Shown: positions 1 through 6,422 of the stretch, piece after piece
Layout: each line of letters opens with the position of its first letter
Numbering within the stretch: position 1 is the first letter of the stretch
NCBI GenBank assembly: GCA_900553265.1
Contig: USDD01000099.1
Location: forward strand, 1-9,098
Origin: an uncultured Eubacteriales bacterium
GTDB lineage: Bacteria > Bacillota > Clostridia > Christensenellales > Aristaeellaceae
Direction of reading: 5' to 3'
Length of the DNA stretch: 9,098 nt
Translations under genes and position numbers: made by a program
The notes under the pieces: model-generated
Databases searched by the model: none
Seen by the model: only the letters and a program-made list of their open reading frames with translations
Told to the model about the DNA's origin: nothing

Positions 1-980
1 ATGACATAGGGGATATACTCCACCATGTCCTTGCCCTCGCCCTCGCGGTAGACCATCTTCTCGCCGCTGACGGTCTGGTGCTGCGTCAGGTCGTAGTCCG
101 TGCGGTCGGCCACGCCCCACAGCTCGCCCCAGCCGAAGGGGAAGAGGTATTCGAAGTCGGTGGTCGCCTTGGAATAGAAGGCCAGCTTGTCCTTTTCATG
201 GTCGCGCAGGCGCAGATGTTCCTCGTTCATGCCCAGACTCAGCAGCCAGTTCTTGCAGAAGGAGCGCCAGTATTCGAACCACTCCAGATCCTCGCCGGGC
301 TTGCAGAAGAACTCCAGCTCCATCTGCTCGAACTCGCGGACGCGGAAGATGAAGTTGCCGGGGGTGATCTCGTTGCGGAAGGACTTGCCGATCTGGCAGA
401 TGCCGGCCGGCAGCTTCTTGCGGGTGGTGCGCATGACGTTCAGGAAGTTGACGAAGATGCCCTGCGCGGTCTCGGGGCGCATGTAGATCTCGTTGGCCGC
501 GTCCTCGGTCACGCCCGCGTGGGTTTTGAACATCAGGTTGAACTGGCGGATGCCGGTGAAATCCTTCTTGCCGCAGACGGGGCAGACGATGTCGTGCTCG
601 GCGATGAAGCTCTCCAGTTCGGCGTTGGTCCAGCCGTCGCCGGTCTCCGCGCCCTTGGTGAAGTCCTCGATGAGCTTATCCGCGCGGAAGCGCGCCTTGC
701 AGGCCTTGCAGTCCATCAGCGGGTCGTTGAAGCCGCCCACATGGCCGGAGGCCACCCAGACCTCGCGGTTCATCAGAATCGCGCAGTCGAGGCCCGTGTT
801 ATAGGGGGATTCCTGAACGAATTTCTTCCACCACGCGCGCTTGATGTTGTTCTTGAACTCCACGCCGAGGGGGCCGAAATCCCACGTATTCGCCAGACCG
901 CCGTAGATTTCGGAGCCGGCAAAGATAAAGCCGCGGTTCTTGCAGAGCGCAACCAGTTTGTCCATCGTAAGTTTCGCCAT
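1..980 (-). CDS. glyQS: Glycine--tRNA ligase, single-chain dimeric type (3' end missing)
   Basis: This enzyme attaches glycine to tRNA-Gly in the cytoplasm using ATP. The window holds the first 326 complete codons, from the ATG at 980. The family is usually about 460 residues, so class II motif 3 and the C-terminal anticodon-binding domain lie outside. Visible signatures are the N-terminal RGFIFAGSEIYGGL and DFGPLGVEFKNN (motif 1 region), PETAQGIFVNF at 169-179, motif 2 FRNEITP at 201-207 followed by FRVREFEQMELEFF, and the late WGELWGVADRTDYDL stretch. Two Cys pairs (C91/C94 and C133/C136) in the insertion between motifs 1 and 2 look like a zinc site, as in bacterial homologues. The start is fixed by the conserved N-terminus and a modest GAAGGG ribosome site 7 bases upstream. 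It is unrelated to the two-subunit glyQ/glyS enzyme of other bacteria. Recognition is very secure. Confidence 0.97.
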   Translation of the reverse strand, partial: MAKLTMDKLVALCKNRGFIFAGSEIYGGLANTWDFGPLGVEFKNNIKRAWWKKFVQESPYNTGLDCAILMNREVWVASGHVGGFNDPLMDCKACKARFRADKLIEDFTKGAETGDGWTNAELESFIAEHDIVCPVCGKKDFTGIRQFNLMFKTHAGVTEDAANEIYMRPETAQGIFVNFLNVMRTTRKKLPAGICQIGKSFRNEITPGNFIFRVREFEQMELEFFCKPGEDLEWFEYWRSFCKNWLLSLGMNEEHLRLRDHEKDKLAFYSKATTDFEYLFPFGWGELWGVADRTDYDLTQHQTVSGEKMVYREGEGKDMVEYIPYV

Positions 981-1014
981 GACAGTACCCTTCTTTGCTC
1001 GTATTTTACTTATT

Positions 1015-1043
1015 AGATTAGCAGAAATCCCGCTCTTTTTCAA
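1015..1043 (-). promoter_or_regulatory. Sigma-A-type promoter for glyQS
   Basis: Read on the minus strand, TTGAAA (1043-1038) and TAATCT (1020-1015) are separated by exactly 17 bases. Transcription would begin near 1008, giving a leader of about 28 bases. That is too short for a T-box or another riboswitch. The site was found by eye from consensus and is not proven. Confidence 0.7.
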
Positions 1044-1062
1044 CGGATATTTGTTAATTCAT

Positions 1063-1092
1063 GGGCGGAAAGACGAATTTGTCTCTCCGCCC
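1063..1092 (-). terminator. Hairpin after the repeat-linker gene
   Basis: GGGCGGAAAGAC and GTCTCTCCGCCC form a 12-position stem with one A-C mismatch around the six-base loop GAATTT. It lies 20 bases past the stop codon of the minus-strand gene ending at 1113 and before the glyQS promoter, where a terminator belongs. The bases that follow on the minus strand (ATGAATTAAC) are not a proper T-run. It may therefore be a weak terminator or a 3'-end stabilising stem, and some read-through into glyQS is possible. Confidence 0.55.
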
Positions 1093-1112
1093 GGACAGAA
1101 GTTTCGGAAAAC

Positions 1113-2303
1113 TCAGAGACGACGGCCGCTGGCCGCGTCCAGATAGGCGACCCACCATCCGCGCTCGCCGTCGCCCGACCATTCGTAGTCCTCCAGCCCC
1201 TCGGGCGGCTCGGCGGAAAAGCGGCCCGGCAGCGCGTAGGCCACGCTCTCGGGCACGCCGTTTTCCGGGCGCACGCCGATGCGCACCGAGTCGTAGCCCG
1301 ATTCCTCGGGCATGGGCGCTTCGACGTAGAGATAGCCGTCGTCGGGCGCGTCCACGCTGTAATTCTCTCCGGCGAAATACGAGCGCAGTCCCTCGGATTC
1401 GCCTGGCCAGACCAGGGCCGGATTCAGCGCGTTGGCGTCCGCATCGCCGTAAGAAGCCGCGGGAATCGCGCCGGCGGAATCATCCGGCGCGGGGAAGAGC
1501 GGCGCGGCGCTGCCGTCAGTCGATTCGTCGGAAGGAGTTTCCACGGGAATTTGCTCGTCCGTTTCCACGGGAATGTCGTCGGGCAGTGTGGTCGGCGCAT
1601 CGTCGGGTTCTACCAGCACGTCGTCGGGCAGTGTGGTCGGCTCTCCGACCGGTTCTACCAGCACGTCGTCGGGCAGTGTGGTCGGCGTGTCGTCGGGTTC
1701 TACCAGCACGTCGTCGGGCAGTGTGGTCGGCGTGTCGTCGGGTTCTACAAACACGTTGTCGGGCAGTGTGGTCGGCGTGTCTCCCGGCTCCACCAGCACG
1801 TCGTCCGGCAGCGTCGTGGCCTGATCGTCGTAATTGGGCCGCGCGGGGCGCACGCCGGGGCGGACGGGCAGATCGAAGGCCGGTTCGTCGGCCATGGCGC
1901 AGGCGGAGCACGCCGCGATGCGCGCCTGATTCCAGTCCGTCTCCCGGGAGCCGTTCAGATTGCCCGCCAGCACCATGTCGCACCGGCGGCCCACCCGGTC
2001 GGTGACGGCGATCAGCGAATAGTCGCTCAGCGGGTGCCCGTCGATGCAGCGTGGATCGAAGGAATAGGCCAGCGTCGCCTGACCGCGGCTGTCGCGCCGC
2101 AGCTCGCCCAGCCGCGCGGCGGCGTACTCGCCCCGGGAATTCCACCGCACCAGCGCCGCGCAGAGCGTTCCGCCCGAAGGCGCGGTCACCACGAAGACCA
2201 TGCTGCCCGTCAGCGTCCGATGCTCCAGACGGACGTGGCCGGAGTACCCGCGTTCCAGCGCCCGGAGCATAATCAGCGAGCGCCGATAATCGTTTTTCAT
2301 CAT
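1113..2303 (-). CDS. Unrecognised two-domain protein with a repeat linker
   Basis: I do not recognise this 396-residue protein. Residues 1-137 form a compact, probably beta-rich N-terminal domain opening MMKNDYRRSLIMLRALERGY. Its five cysteines are C48, C86, C108, C132 and C135, the last two as CSAC. Residues 163-247 are five full and one partial copies of a 15-residue unit of the type TTLPDDVLVEPDDTP. A Ser/Ala/Pro/Asp-rich stretch follows, then a second small domain (about 305-390) rich in Tyr, Trp and Gly. There is no signal peptide or membrane segment, so it is probably cytoplasmic or deposited on a structure such as a spore coat; the latter is a guess. The ATG at 2303 is chosen because GGAGGAGGG (2311-2319) sits 7 bases upstream. 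A GTG at 2324 in the same frame lies upstream of that ribosome site and is unlikely. It is divergent from the acidic membrane protein gene and appears monocistronic. Confidence 0.8.
   Translation of the reverse strand: MMKNDYRRSLIMLRALERGYSGHVRLEHRTLTGSMVFVVTAPSGGTLCAALVRWNSRGEYAAARLGELRRDSRGQATLAYSFDPRCIDGHPLSDYSLIAVTDRVGRRCDMVLAGNLNGSRETDWNQARIAACSACAMADEPAFDLPVRPGVRPARPNYDDQATTLPDDVLVEPGDTPTTLPDNVFVEPDDTPTTLPDDVLVEPDDTPTTLPDDVLVEPVGEPTTLPDDVLVEPDDAPTTLPDDIPVETDEQIPVETPSDESTDGSAAPLFPAPDDSAGAIPAASYGDADANALNPALVWPGESEGLRSYFAGENYSVDAPDDGYLYVEAPMPEESGYDSVRIGVRPENGVPESVAYALPGRFSAEPPEGLEDYEWSGDGERGWWVAYLDAASGRRL
1563..1817 (-). repeat. In-frame 45-bp tandem repeat (five full copies, one partial)
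   Basis: Five full units (1593-1817) and one partial unit (1563-1592) encode TTLPDDVLVEPxDxP and variants. The middle copies are almost identical in DNA, including third codon positions: the phrase GGGCAGTGTGGTCGGC recurs every 45 bases on the plus strand. The outer copies have diverged more. The unit length is a multiple of three, so gain or loss of copies keeps the reading frame and only changes linker length. Confidence 0.95.
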
Positions 2304-2310
2304 ACATCGT

Positions 2311-2319
2311 CCCTCCTCC
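2311..2319 (-). promoter_or_regulatory. Strong ribosome binding site deciding the 2303 start
   Basis: GGAGGAGGG on the minus strand lies 7 bases before the ATG at 2303. It falls inside the GTG-initiated extension (2324) of the same frame, so initiation at GTG would place the ribosome site within the coding sequence. The next ATG (2300) is 3 bases further and cannot be excluded. Confidence 0.8.
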
Positions 2320-2468
2320 TGCACAGCCTATGCGCCCGGATTGGCCTTCATTCTGCGCAAAAACGGTGGATTTGCGTCGGAAATTCGATGAAAATGTATG
2401 CCTGAAATCAAAACCGCGCCCAATTCTCCCGGTAAAGTAAATATTTTGCGGCTTCTCCGCGGCAAGGC

Positions 2469-2497
2469 TTGCAAGATCGGGCGAATGCGGTTATAAT
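2469..2497 (+). promoter_or_regulatory. Sigma-A-type promoter for the acidic membrane protein gene
   Basis: TTGCAA (2469-2474) and a perfect TATAAT (2492-2497) are 17 bases apart. The predicted transcript start is near 2504, giving a leader of about 60 bases. A short palindrome, GCAAG-G-CTTGC (2462-2472), overlaps the -35 element and could be an operator half, but no known regulator motif is recognised. Confidence 0.7.
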
Positions 2498-2518
2498 TGA
2501 AGAGTATAGTTATGTTCA
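2490..2518 (-). promoter_or_regulatory. Opposed promoter candidate for the repeat-linker gene
   Basis: On the minus strand, TGAACA (2518-2513) and TATAAC (2495-2490) are separated by 17 bases. The -10 element overlaps the plus-strand TATAAT because the shared core TTATAA is self-complementary. The minus transcript would have a leader of about 180 bases before the start at 2303. The -35 match is only 4 of 6, so this is weaker than its plus-strand partner. A start point nearer the gene remains possible. Confidence 0.4.
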
Positions 2519-2564
2519 TTCATTTTGAATTGACGCACACCATTTGCGAGAGGCGGTTTACGCA

Positions 2565-4778
2565 ATGAACAATAGAGGGGACAACAGTCCTTCCTTGGAT
2601 TATGAGGAGCTGCGCCGAAGGCACGAGCAGTTCAAGCGCCGTCAGGCCCTGAACGAGAAGCCTGCCGCGCCCGCTTCGCCCCGACCCGCGCGCCCGATGA
2701 AGCCCGCGCCGTCGCCCGAATCGGAGCCGGTGCGGGAGGAATCCGTTCCGAAGCCGGCAGAGGAGACGACCGTTCCGGCGGAGCCTGCTCGGCAGCCCGC
2801 TCCCGAAACGCCCGTGGAAGCGCCCGCGCCGGAGGATTTGCCCGAGACGGATCCGCAGCCCGAAGCGCCGCTGAGCGACGGGGATTATGATGAAGACTAC
2901 GCCGACGAGGACTACGACGGCGAGGATTACGACGAAGAGGACGACGAGGATCTGGCGGACGACAGCTCCAATCCCTTCGGCTCCTTCATCCAGATGTTCC
3001 GCGGATTGCAGGGTCGGCTCCACAACCGCCGCGCAAAGCGCGAGACGGACGAGGAGGAGCCGGACGATCTGGAGGACGGCGAGGATTTCCCCGAGGACGA
3101 AGACGAGGAATTCGAAGCGCCGAAGAAGCGCCGCGGCCTGTTCGGCCGTCGGAAGAAGAGCGAGGACGAGTACGTCGATTACGACGACTCCGACTACGCC
3201 GACGAGGGCTACGAGGAGGAGCAGTTCCCCGAGCGTCCTGCGCCGGCGGAGCCCGCCGCCGAGGAGAAACCTCAGCCTGAATCTCAGCCGGAGCCCGCAG
3301 CGCCGCCCGTCAAGGCCGCCGCGCCCGAGGACGTGGAGGACGCCTTCGAGGACGCGCCCGCGCCCAGCCGCCCTGCGGCGAGAAGGGTTTCGCTGGATGA
3401 CCTCGACGACGAGGATTACGACAGCGAATCCTTCGACGACGATGATGAGGACGACGGCGAGACGCGCGAATCCGGCCTGAAGCGCTTTATGCGCCTGTTC
3501 GTCGTGCGCGACGACGAGGAGGATGCGCAGGACGATGAGGATTTCGACGCGGAGGACGACGACTGGAGCGACGAATCGGGGGACGGCGAGGAGGATTTCT
3601 CCGAGCGTTTCCTGAGAAGAAGAAACGCCTCGGTCGACGGCGAACAGCAGGATGATTACCCCGAGCGGGTTTCTCTGAAGGAAGAGGAGCCCGACTCTGA
3701 AGGAGGACTCGAAATGGACGAGAAGAACAAGGTCAGCATTGAGATGACCAAACAGATGGGCGAAGGGCTGGAGTCCGGCGGAATGTCCCGCCGCGAGCGC
3801 CGCGAGCGCGCCGAGCGTCTGGCCGCGCAGCAGGCCGCAAAGCGCGCCGCCGCGCCGATTCCGGAGATCGAAACGCCTCTGGTGGCCGATTCCGTAAACG
3901 ACGTTTCCAGCGGCATCGTGGAGATTCAGCAGCCGACCATTTCCCTCGGCGATCTGGATTCCGCCGCCAAGCCGGCGGCCGTCGAGCCTGCGGTTAAGGA
4001 AGTCCCCGCCGAGCCGGAAGCGGACGATGTGGACGAGCCGACCCGCGAGTTCAAGCCCCTGTCCCGCCGCGCCGCCAAGTCCAAATCTGATCTGTTCTCC
4101 TTCGACGCTTCCGACGACGAAGAGGACGACGAGGATGAGGACGAGGACGAAGAGCCTGCCGAGAAGCACGGCCGCTTCTCCCTCTTTGGCAAAAAGAGCG
4201 CCAGGGATGAGGAAGAGGACGAAGACGACGAAGAGGATGACGAAGACGACGAGGACGAGGAGCCCGCGCCCCGCAAGTCCCGCCGCGACCATTCCGCCCG
4301 CAAGTCCCGCGCGTCCCGCTATGACGAGGACGACGAGGATGAGGACGGGTACGACGAATATGACGACTACGATGAGGACGACGACGATTATGACGATGAC
4401 GACGACGAGGAGGGCGGCTTCGGCCGCGCGCTGATCGGCTTCTTCAAGGGTCTGTTCGGCGTGATCCTGTTCCTGCTGGTGGTCGTCTTCGCGCTGAACG
4501 CGCTGGATTTCTTCAACGTCATGCCGCTGGACAGCGTGTATGAGAAGTATTACAACAAGGCTCCCGGCGTGTTCGATACGCTCTTCCCCAGCCATACGCT
4601 GAAGAAGCCGGCTGAGCAGGGCGGCGACATCACCGCTGTGGATCCGCTGGAGCAGGACGCTCAGCAGACGCAGGCTCCCGAGGCTACCGAAGCGCCTGTC
4701 GTGACGGCGGAGCCGGTGGTCACTGAGGCCCCTGCCGAGACCGAAGCGCCGCAGGTCACGCCGGAGACGGTGGGCTGA
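2565..4778 (+). CDS. Very acidic single-span membrane protein of unknown function
   Basis: This 737-residue protein matches no family I recognise. Most of it is low complexity: long Asp/Glu runs (for example about 103-132, 160-186, 316-350, 512-532, 548-565 and 586-616) alternate with short basic and hydrophobic patches and Pro/Ala linkers. One Arg/Ala/Glu-rich stretch near 405-430 looks helical. A single membrane helix spans about 629-647 (GLFGVILFLLVVVFALNAL), followed by a 90-residue tail that ends in Thr/Glu/Ala/Pro-rich sequence. There is no N-terminal signal peptide. The basic residues just before the helix (GRALIGFFK) suggest a large cytoplasmic acidic domain and a short outside tail. 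The ATG at 2565 follows GAGAGG by 11 bases. A TTG at 2544 in frame lies upstream of that site and is less likely. The gene has its own promoter and a strong terminator. Binding of cations or basic proteins, or a scaffold role at the membrane, would fit but is speculation. Confidence 0.9.
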   Translation: MNNRGDNSPSLDYEELRRRHEQFKRRQALNEKPAAPASPRPARPMKPAPSPESEPVREESVPKPAEETTVPAEPARQPAPETPVEAPAPEDLPETDPQPEAPLSDGDYDEDYADEDYDGEDYDEEDDEDLADDSSNPFGSFIQMFRGLQGRLHNRRAKRETDEEEPDDLEDGEDFPEDEDEEFEAPKKRRGLFGRRKKSEDEYVDYDDSDYADEGYEEEQFPERPAPAEPAAEEKPQPESQPEPAAPPVKAAAPEDVEDAFEDAPAPSRPAARRVSLDDLDDEDYDSESFDDDDEDDGETRESGLKRFMRLFVVRDDEEDAQDDEDFDAEDDDWSDESGDGEEDFSERFLRRRNASVDGEQQDDYPERVSLKEEEPDSEGGLEMDEKNKVSIEMTKQMGEGLESGGMSRRERRERAERLAAQQAAKRAAAPIPEIETPLVADSVNDVSSGIVEIQQPTISLGDLDSAAKPAAVEPAVKEVPAEPEADDVDEPTREFKPLSRRAAKSKSDLFSFDASDDEEDDEDEDEDEEPAEKHGRFSLFGKKSARDEEEDEDDEEDDEDDEDEEPAPRKSRRDHSARKSRASRYDEDDEDEDGYDEYDDYDEDDDDYDDDDDEEGGFGRALIGFFKGLFGVILFLLVVVFALNALDFFNVMPLDSVYEKYYNKAPGVFDTLFPSHTLKKPAEQGGDITAVDPLEQDAQQTQAPEATEAPVVTAEPVVTEAPAETEAPQVTPETVG
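4320..4412 (+). repeat. Asp/Glu/Tyr low-complexity codon tract
   Basis: This is the last and densest acidic block of the membrane protein (residues 586-616). It is built almost only of GAC, GAT, GAG and TAT/TAC codons and ends 12 residues before the hydrophobic segment. A similar tract covers roughly 4110-4160 and 4207-4262. Such tracts read as Val/Leu/Ile-rich or Ser-rich protein in other frames, which explains several false open frames here. Confidence 0.8.
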
Positions 4779-4792
4779 TTTTCCTGAAAACG

Positions 4793-4822
4793 AAAGGGCT
4801 GTCGATGCACAGCCCTTTTTTT
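4793..4822 (+). terminator. Intrinsic terminator between the acidic gene and glpK
   Basis: A perfect 10-bp stem, AAAGGGCTGT with ACAGCCCTTT, surrounds the loop CGATGC and runs into a seven-T tract (4816-4822). It starts 14 bases after the stop codon of the upstream gene and ends 34 bases before the glpK start, in the position of a leader attenuator. Confidence 0.93.
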
Positions 4823-4856
4823 CAAAGAAAAACAAAAAAACAGGAGGAAGATTCGA

Positions 4857-6347
4857 ATGAAATATGTGATTGCGCTGGATCAGGGAACCACCAGCTCGCG
4901 CGCGGTCGTGTTCGACGAGCAGGGGAGCATGATCGCCTCCCACGGCGTGGAATTTCCCCAGATCTATCCGCAGCCCGGCTGGGTGGAGCATCGCCCGGAG
5001 GACATTCTGGGCAGCCAGACGGAGGCGCTGAAGCGCGCTGTGGAGAAGTCCGGCGTGGCGGTGGAGGATGTTGTGGCCGTGGGCATCACCAATCAGCGGG
5101 AGACCACGCTTCTGTGGGATCGCAAAACCGGCGAGCCGCTGTGCAACGCCATCGTCTGGCAGTGCCGCCGCACCGCGCCGCTGGTGGAGCGGCTCAAGGC
5201 CGACGGACTGGCCGACGAAATTCGGGAAAAGACGGGTCTGGTGCCCGACGCGTACTTCTCCGGCACCAAGCTGCAGTGGATGCTGGATGCCATTCCCGGA
5301 GCGCGCCGCCGCGCCGTTGACGGCGAGCTGTGCTTCGGCACGGTGGACAGCTTTCTCGCGTGGCATCTGTCCTCGGAGCACGTTCACGTGACCGACGCGA
5401 CCAACGCCGCGCGCACCATGCTGTTTGACATCCACACTCAGCGCTGGGACGAGGGCATGCTGCGGGCGATGAATATTCCCGCGGCGCTGCTGCCCGAGGT
5501 GGTGGACAGCGCTCAGGTGGTGGGCATGCTGGACAAATCCATCCTCGGCCGGGAGATTCCCATCGCCGCGCTGGCGGGAGATCAGCACGCCGCGCTGTTC
5601 GGCCAGACCTGCTTCGAGCCGGGCATGTGCAAGAACACCTATGGAACCGGCTGCTTCGTGCTGATGAACACCGGCGACAAGCCCGTTTCTTCTCAGCACG
5701 GGCTGGTGACCACCGTGGCGTGGCGCGTGGACGGAAAGCCCTGCTACGCGCTGGAGGGCAGCGTGTTCGTCGGCGGCGCGGTGGTGCAGTGGCTGCGGGA
5801 CGAGATGCAGCTGGTGCGCACCGCCGCGGAGACCGAGGAGGTCGCTCAGCAGGTGGCCGACAATGGAAACGTCTACTTCGTGCCCGCCTTTACGGGCCTC
5901 GGCGCGCCGCGCTGGGATATGTACAGCCGCGGAACCATCGTGGGTCTGACCCGGGGCACGGGCCGCGCGCACATCGTCCGGGCGGCGCTGGAATCCATCG
6001 CCTACCAGTCGGCGGACGTGATCGCGGCCATGGAGGCGGAGCTGGGAACGGACATGAGCCTGCTGCGCGTGGACGGCGGCGCGAGCGCCAACAACTTCCT
6101 GATGCAGTTCCAGTCGGACGTGCTCGGCGTGCGCGTGCTGCGGCCCAAGGTGGTGGAGACCACGGCCATGGGCGCGGCCATGCTGGCCGGACGCGCCGTG
6201 GGCCTGTGGAACGACGCGCAGCTGCGCGGCCTTCAGACTCCGGATCGGGAATTCGTACCCGCCATGGATGAGGCCGAGCGGAGCAGGCTTCTGCGCCAGT
6301 GGAAGCGCGCCACGGAGCGCAGCGCCGGCTGGGCCTACGAAGGATGA
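4857..6347 (+). CDS. glpK: Glycerol kinase
   Basis: The enzyme phosphorylates glycerol with ATP to sn-glycerol 3-phosphate in the cytoplasm, feeding lipid synthesis and glycolysis. The 496-residue length is normal for this FGGY-family enzyme. Visible landmarks are the N-terminal phosphate motif DQGTTSSR (8-15), the glycerol-site residues R81-E82 in TNQRETT and Y133 in the YFSGTKLQW signature, the catalytic base D242 in AGDQHAALFGQ, KNTYGTGCF, and the second signature GGASANNFLMQFQSD. The ATG at 4857 is set by AGGAGG (4842-4847) 9 bases upstream and by the motif spacing. In the loop where Gram-positive homologues carry the HPr-phosphorylated His (pattern YHFxG), this protein has DKSILG, with Ser228 at the His position. 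The Escherichia coli EIIA-Glc docking sequence is not evident either. No glpF or glpD is adjacent. There is no clear promoter between the upstream terminator and the start, so expression may depend on read-through or antitermination. Confidence 0.97.
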   Translation: MKYVIALDQGTTSSRAVVFDEQGSMIASHGVEFPQIYPQPGWVEHRPEDILGSQTEALKRAVEKSGVAVEDVVAVGITNQRETTLLWDRKTGEPLCNAIVWQCRRTAPLVERLKADGLADEIREKTGLVPDAYFSGTKLQWMLDAIPGARRRAVDGELCFGTVDSFLAWHLSSEHVHVTDATNAARTMLFDIHTQRWDEGMLRAMNIPAALLPEVVDSAQVVGMLDKSILGREIPIAALAGDQHAALFGQTCFEPGMCKNTYGTGCFVLMNTGDKPVSSQHGLVTTVAWRVDGKPCYALEGSVFVGGAVVQWLRDEMQLVRTAAETEEVAQQVADNGNVYFVPAFTGLGAPRWDMYSRGTIVGLTRGTGRAHIVRAALESIAYQSADVIAAMEAELGTDMSLLRVDGGASANNFLMQFQSDVLGVRVLRPKVVETTAMGAAMLAGRAVGLWNDAQLRGLQTPDREFVPAMDEAERSRLLRQWKRATERSAGWAYEG

Positions 6348-6359
6348 TCCGACGTCGCA

Positions 6360-6391
6360 AAAGCCCGCGGGAGCATGCTCCTGCGGGCTTT
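6360..6391. terminator. Hairpin between convergent genes, likely bidirectional
   Basis: AAAGCCCGC pairs with GCGGGCTTT, extended by a G-T wobble and GGAG/CTCC around a CATG loop. On the minus strand the stem is followed by TTTT in GGGCTTTTGC; on the plus strand it ends in only three Ts. It lies 12 bases after the glpK stop and 31 bases beyond the minus-strand stop at 6423, so it can serve both converging transcripts. Confidence 0.85.
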
Positions 6392-6422
6392 CATGTGCGA
6401 AAATCAGAGCGCCGACGCGGCC

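Noticed and set aside
78..1016. A 312-codon plus-strand open frame opposite glyQS.
   Set aside because: It is a shadow of glyQS, whose motifs are unmistakable on the minus strand.
1563..1817. The 45-bp repeats considered as a CRISPR array.
   Set aside because: The whole 45-bp unit repeats with no unique spacers, and it encodes a clean 15-residue protein repeat in frame.
1061..2405. Several plus-strand frames (Arg/Pro-rich, Ser/Gly-repeat and His/Gly-repeat proteins) over the repeat region.
   Set aside because: They are other-frame readings of the 45-bp repeat and its GC-rich flanks. Only the minus-strand frame has a strong ribosome site, mixed composition and folded-looking flanking domains.
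2328..2519. A 63-codon minus-strand frame ending 24 bases before the repeat-linker gene, considered as a leader peptide.
   Set aside because: Its ATG falls inside the predicted promoter and has no ribosome site, so it would not be translated from the proposed transcript.
3926..4303. A minus-strand frame with long serine runs.
   Set aside because: It is the reverse reading of GAC/GAG codon tracts and has no initiation signals.
2520..5972. A 1150-codon open frame on the minus strand spanning the acidic protein gene and most of glpK, with very Val/Leu/Ile-rich stretches.
   Set aside because: It lies opposite two well-supported genes. GC-rich third positions remove stops on the opposite strand, and Asp/Glu codons read backwards give Val/Leu/Ile. 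It has no ribosome site and crosses the terminator and a gene boundary.
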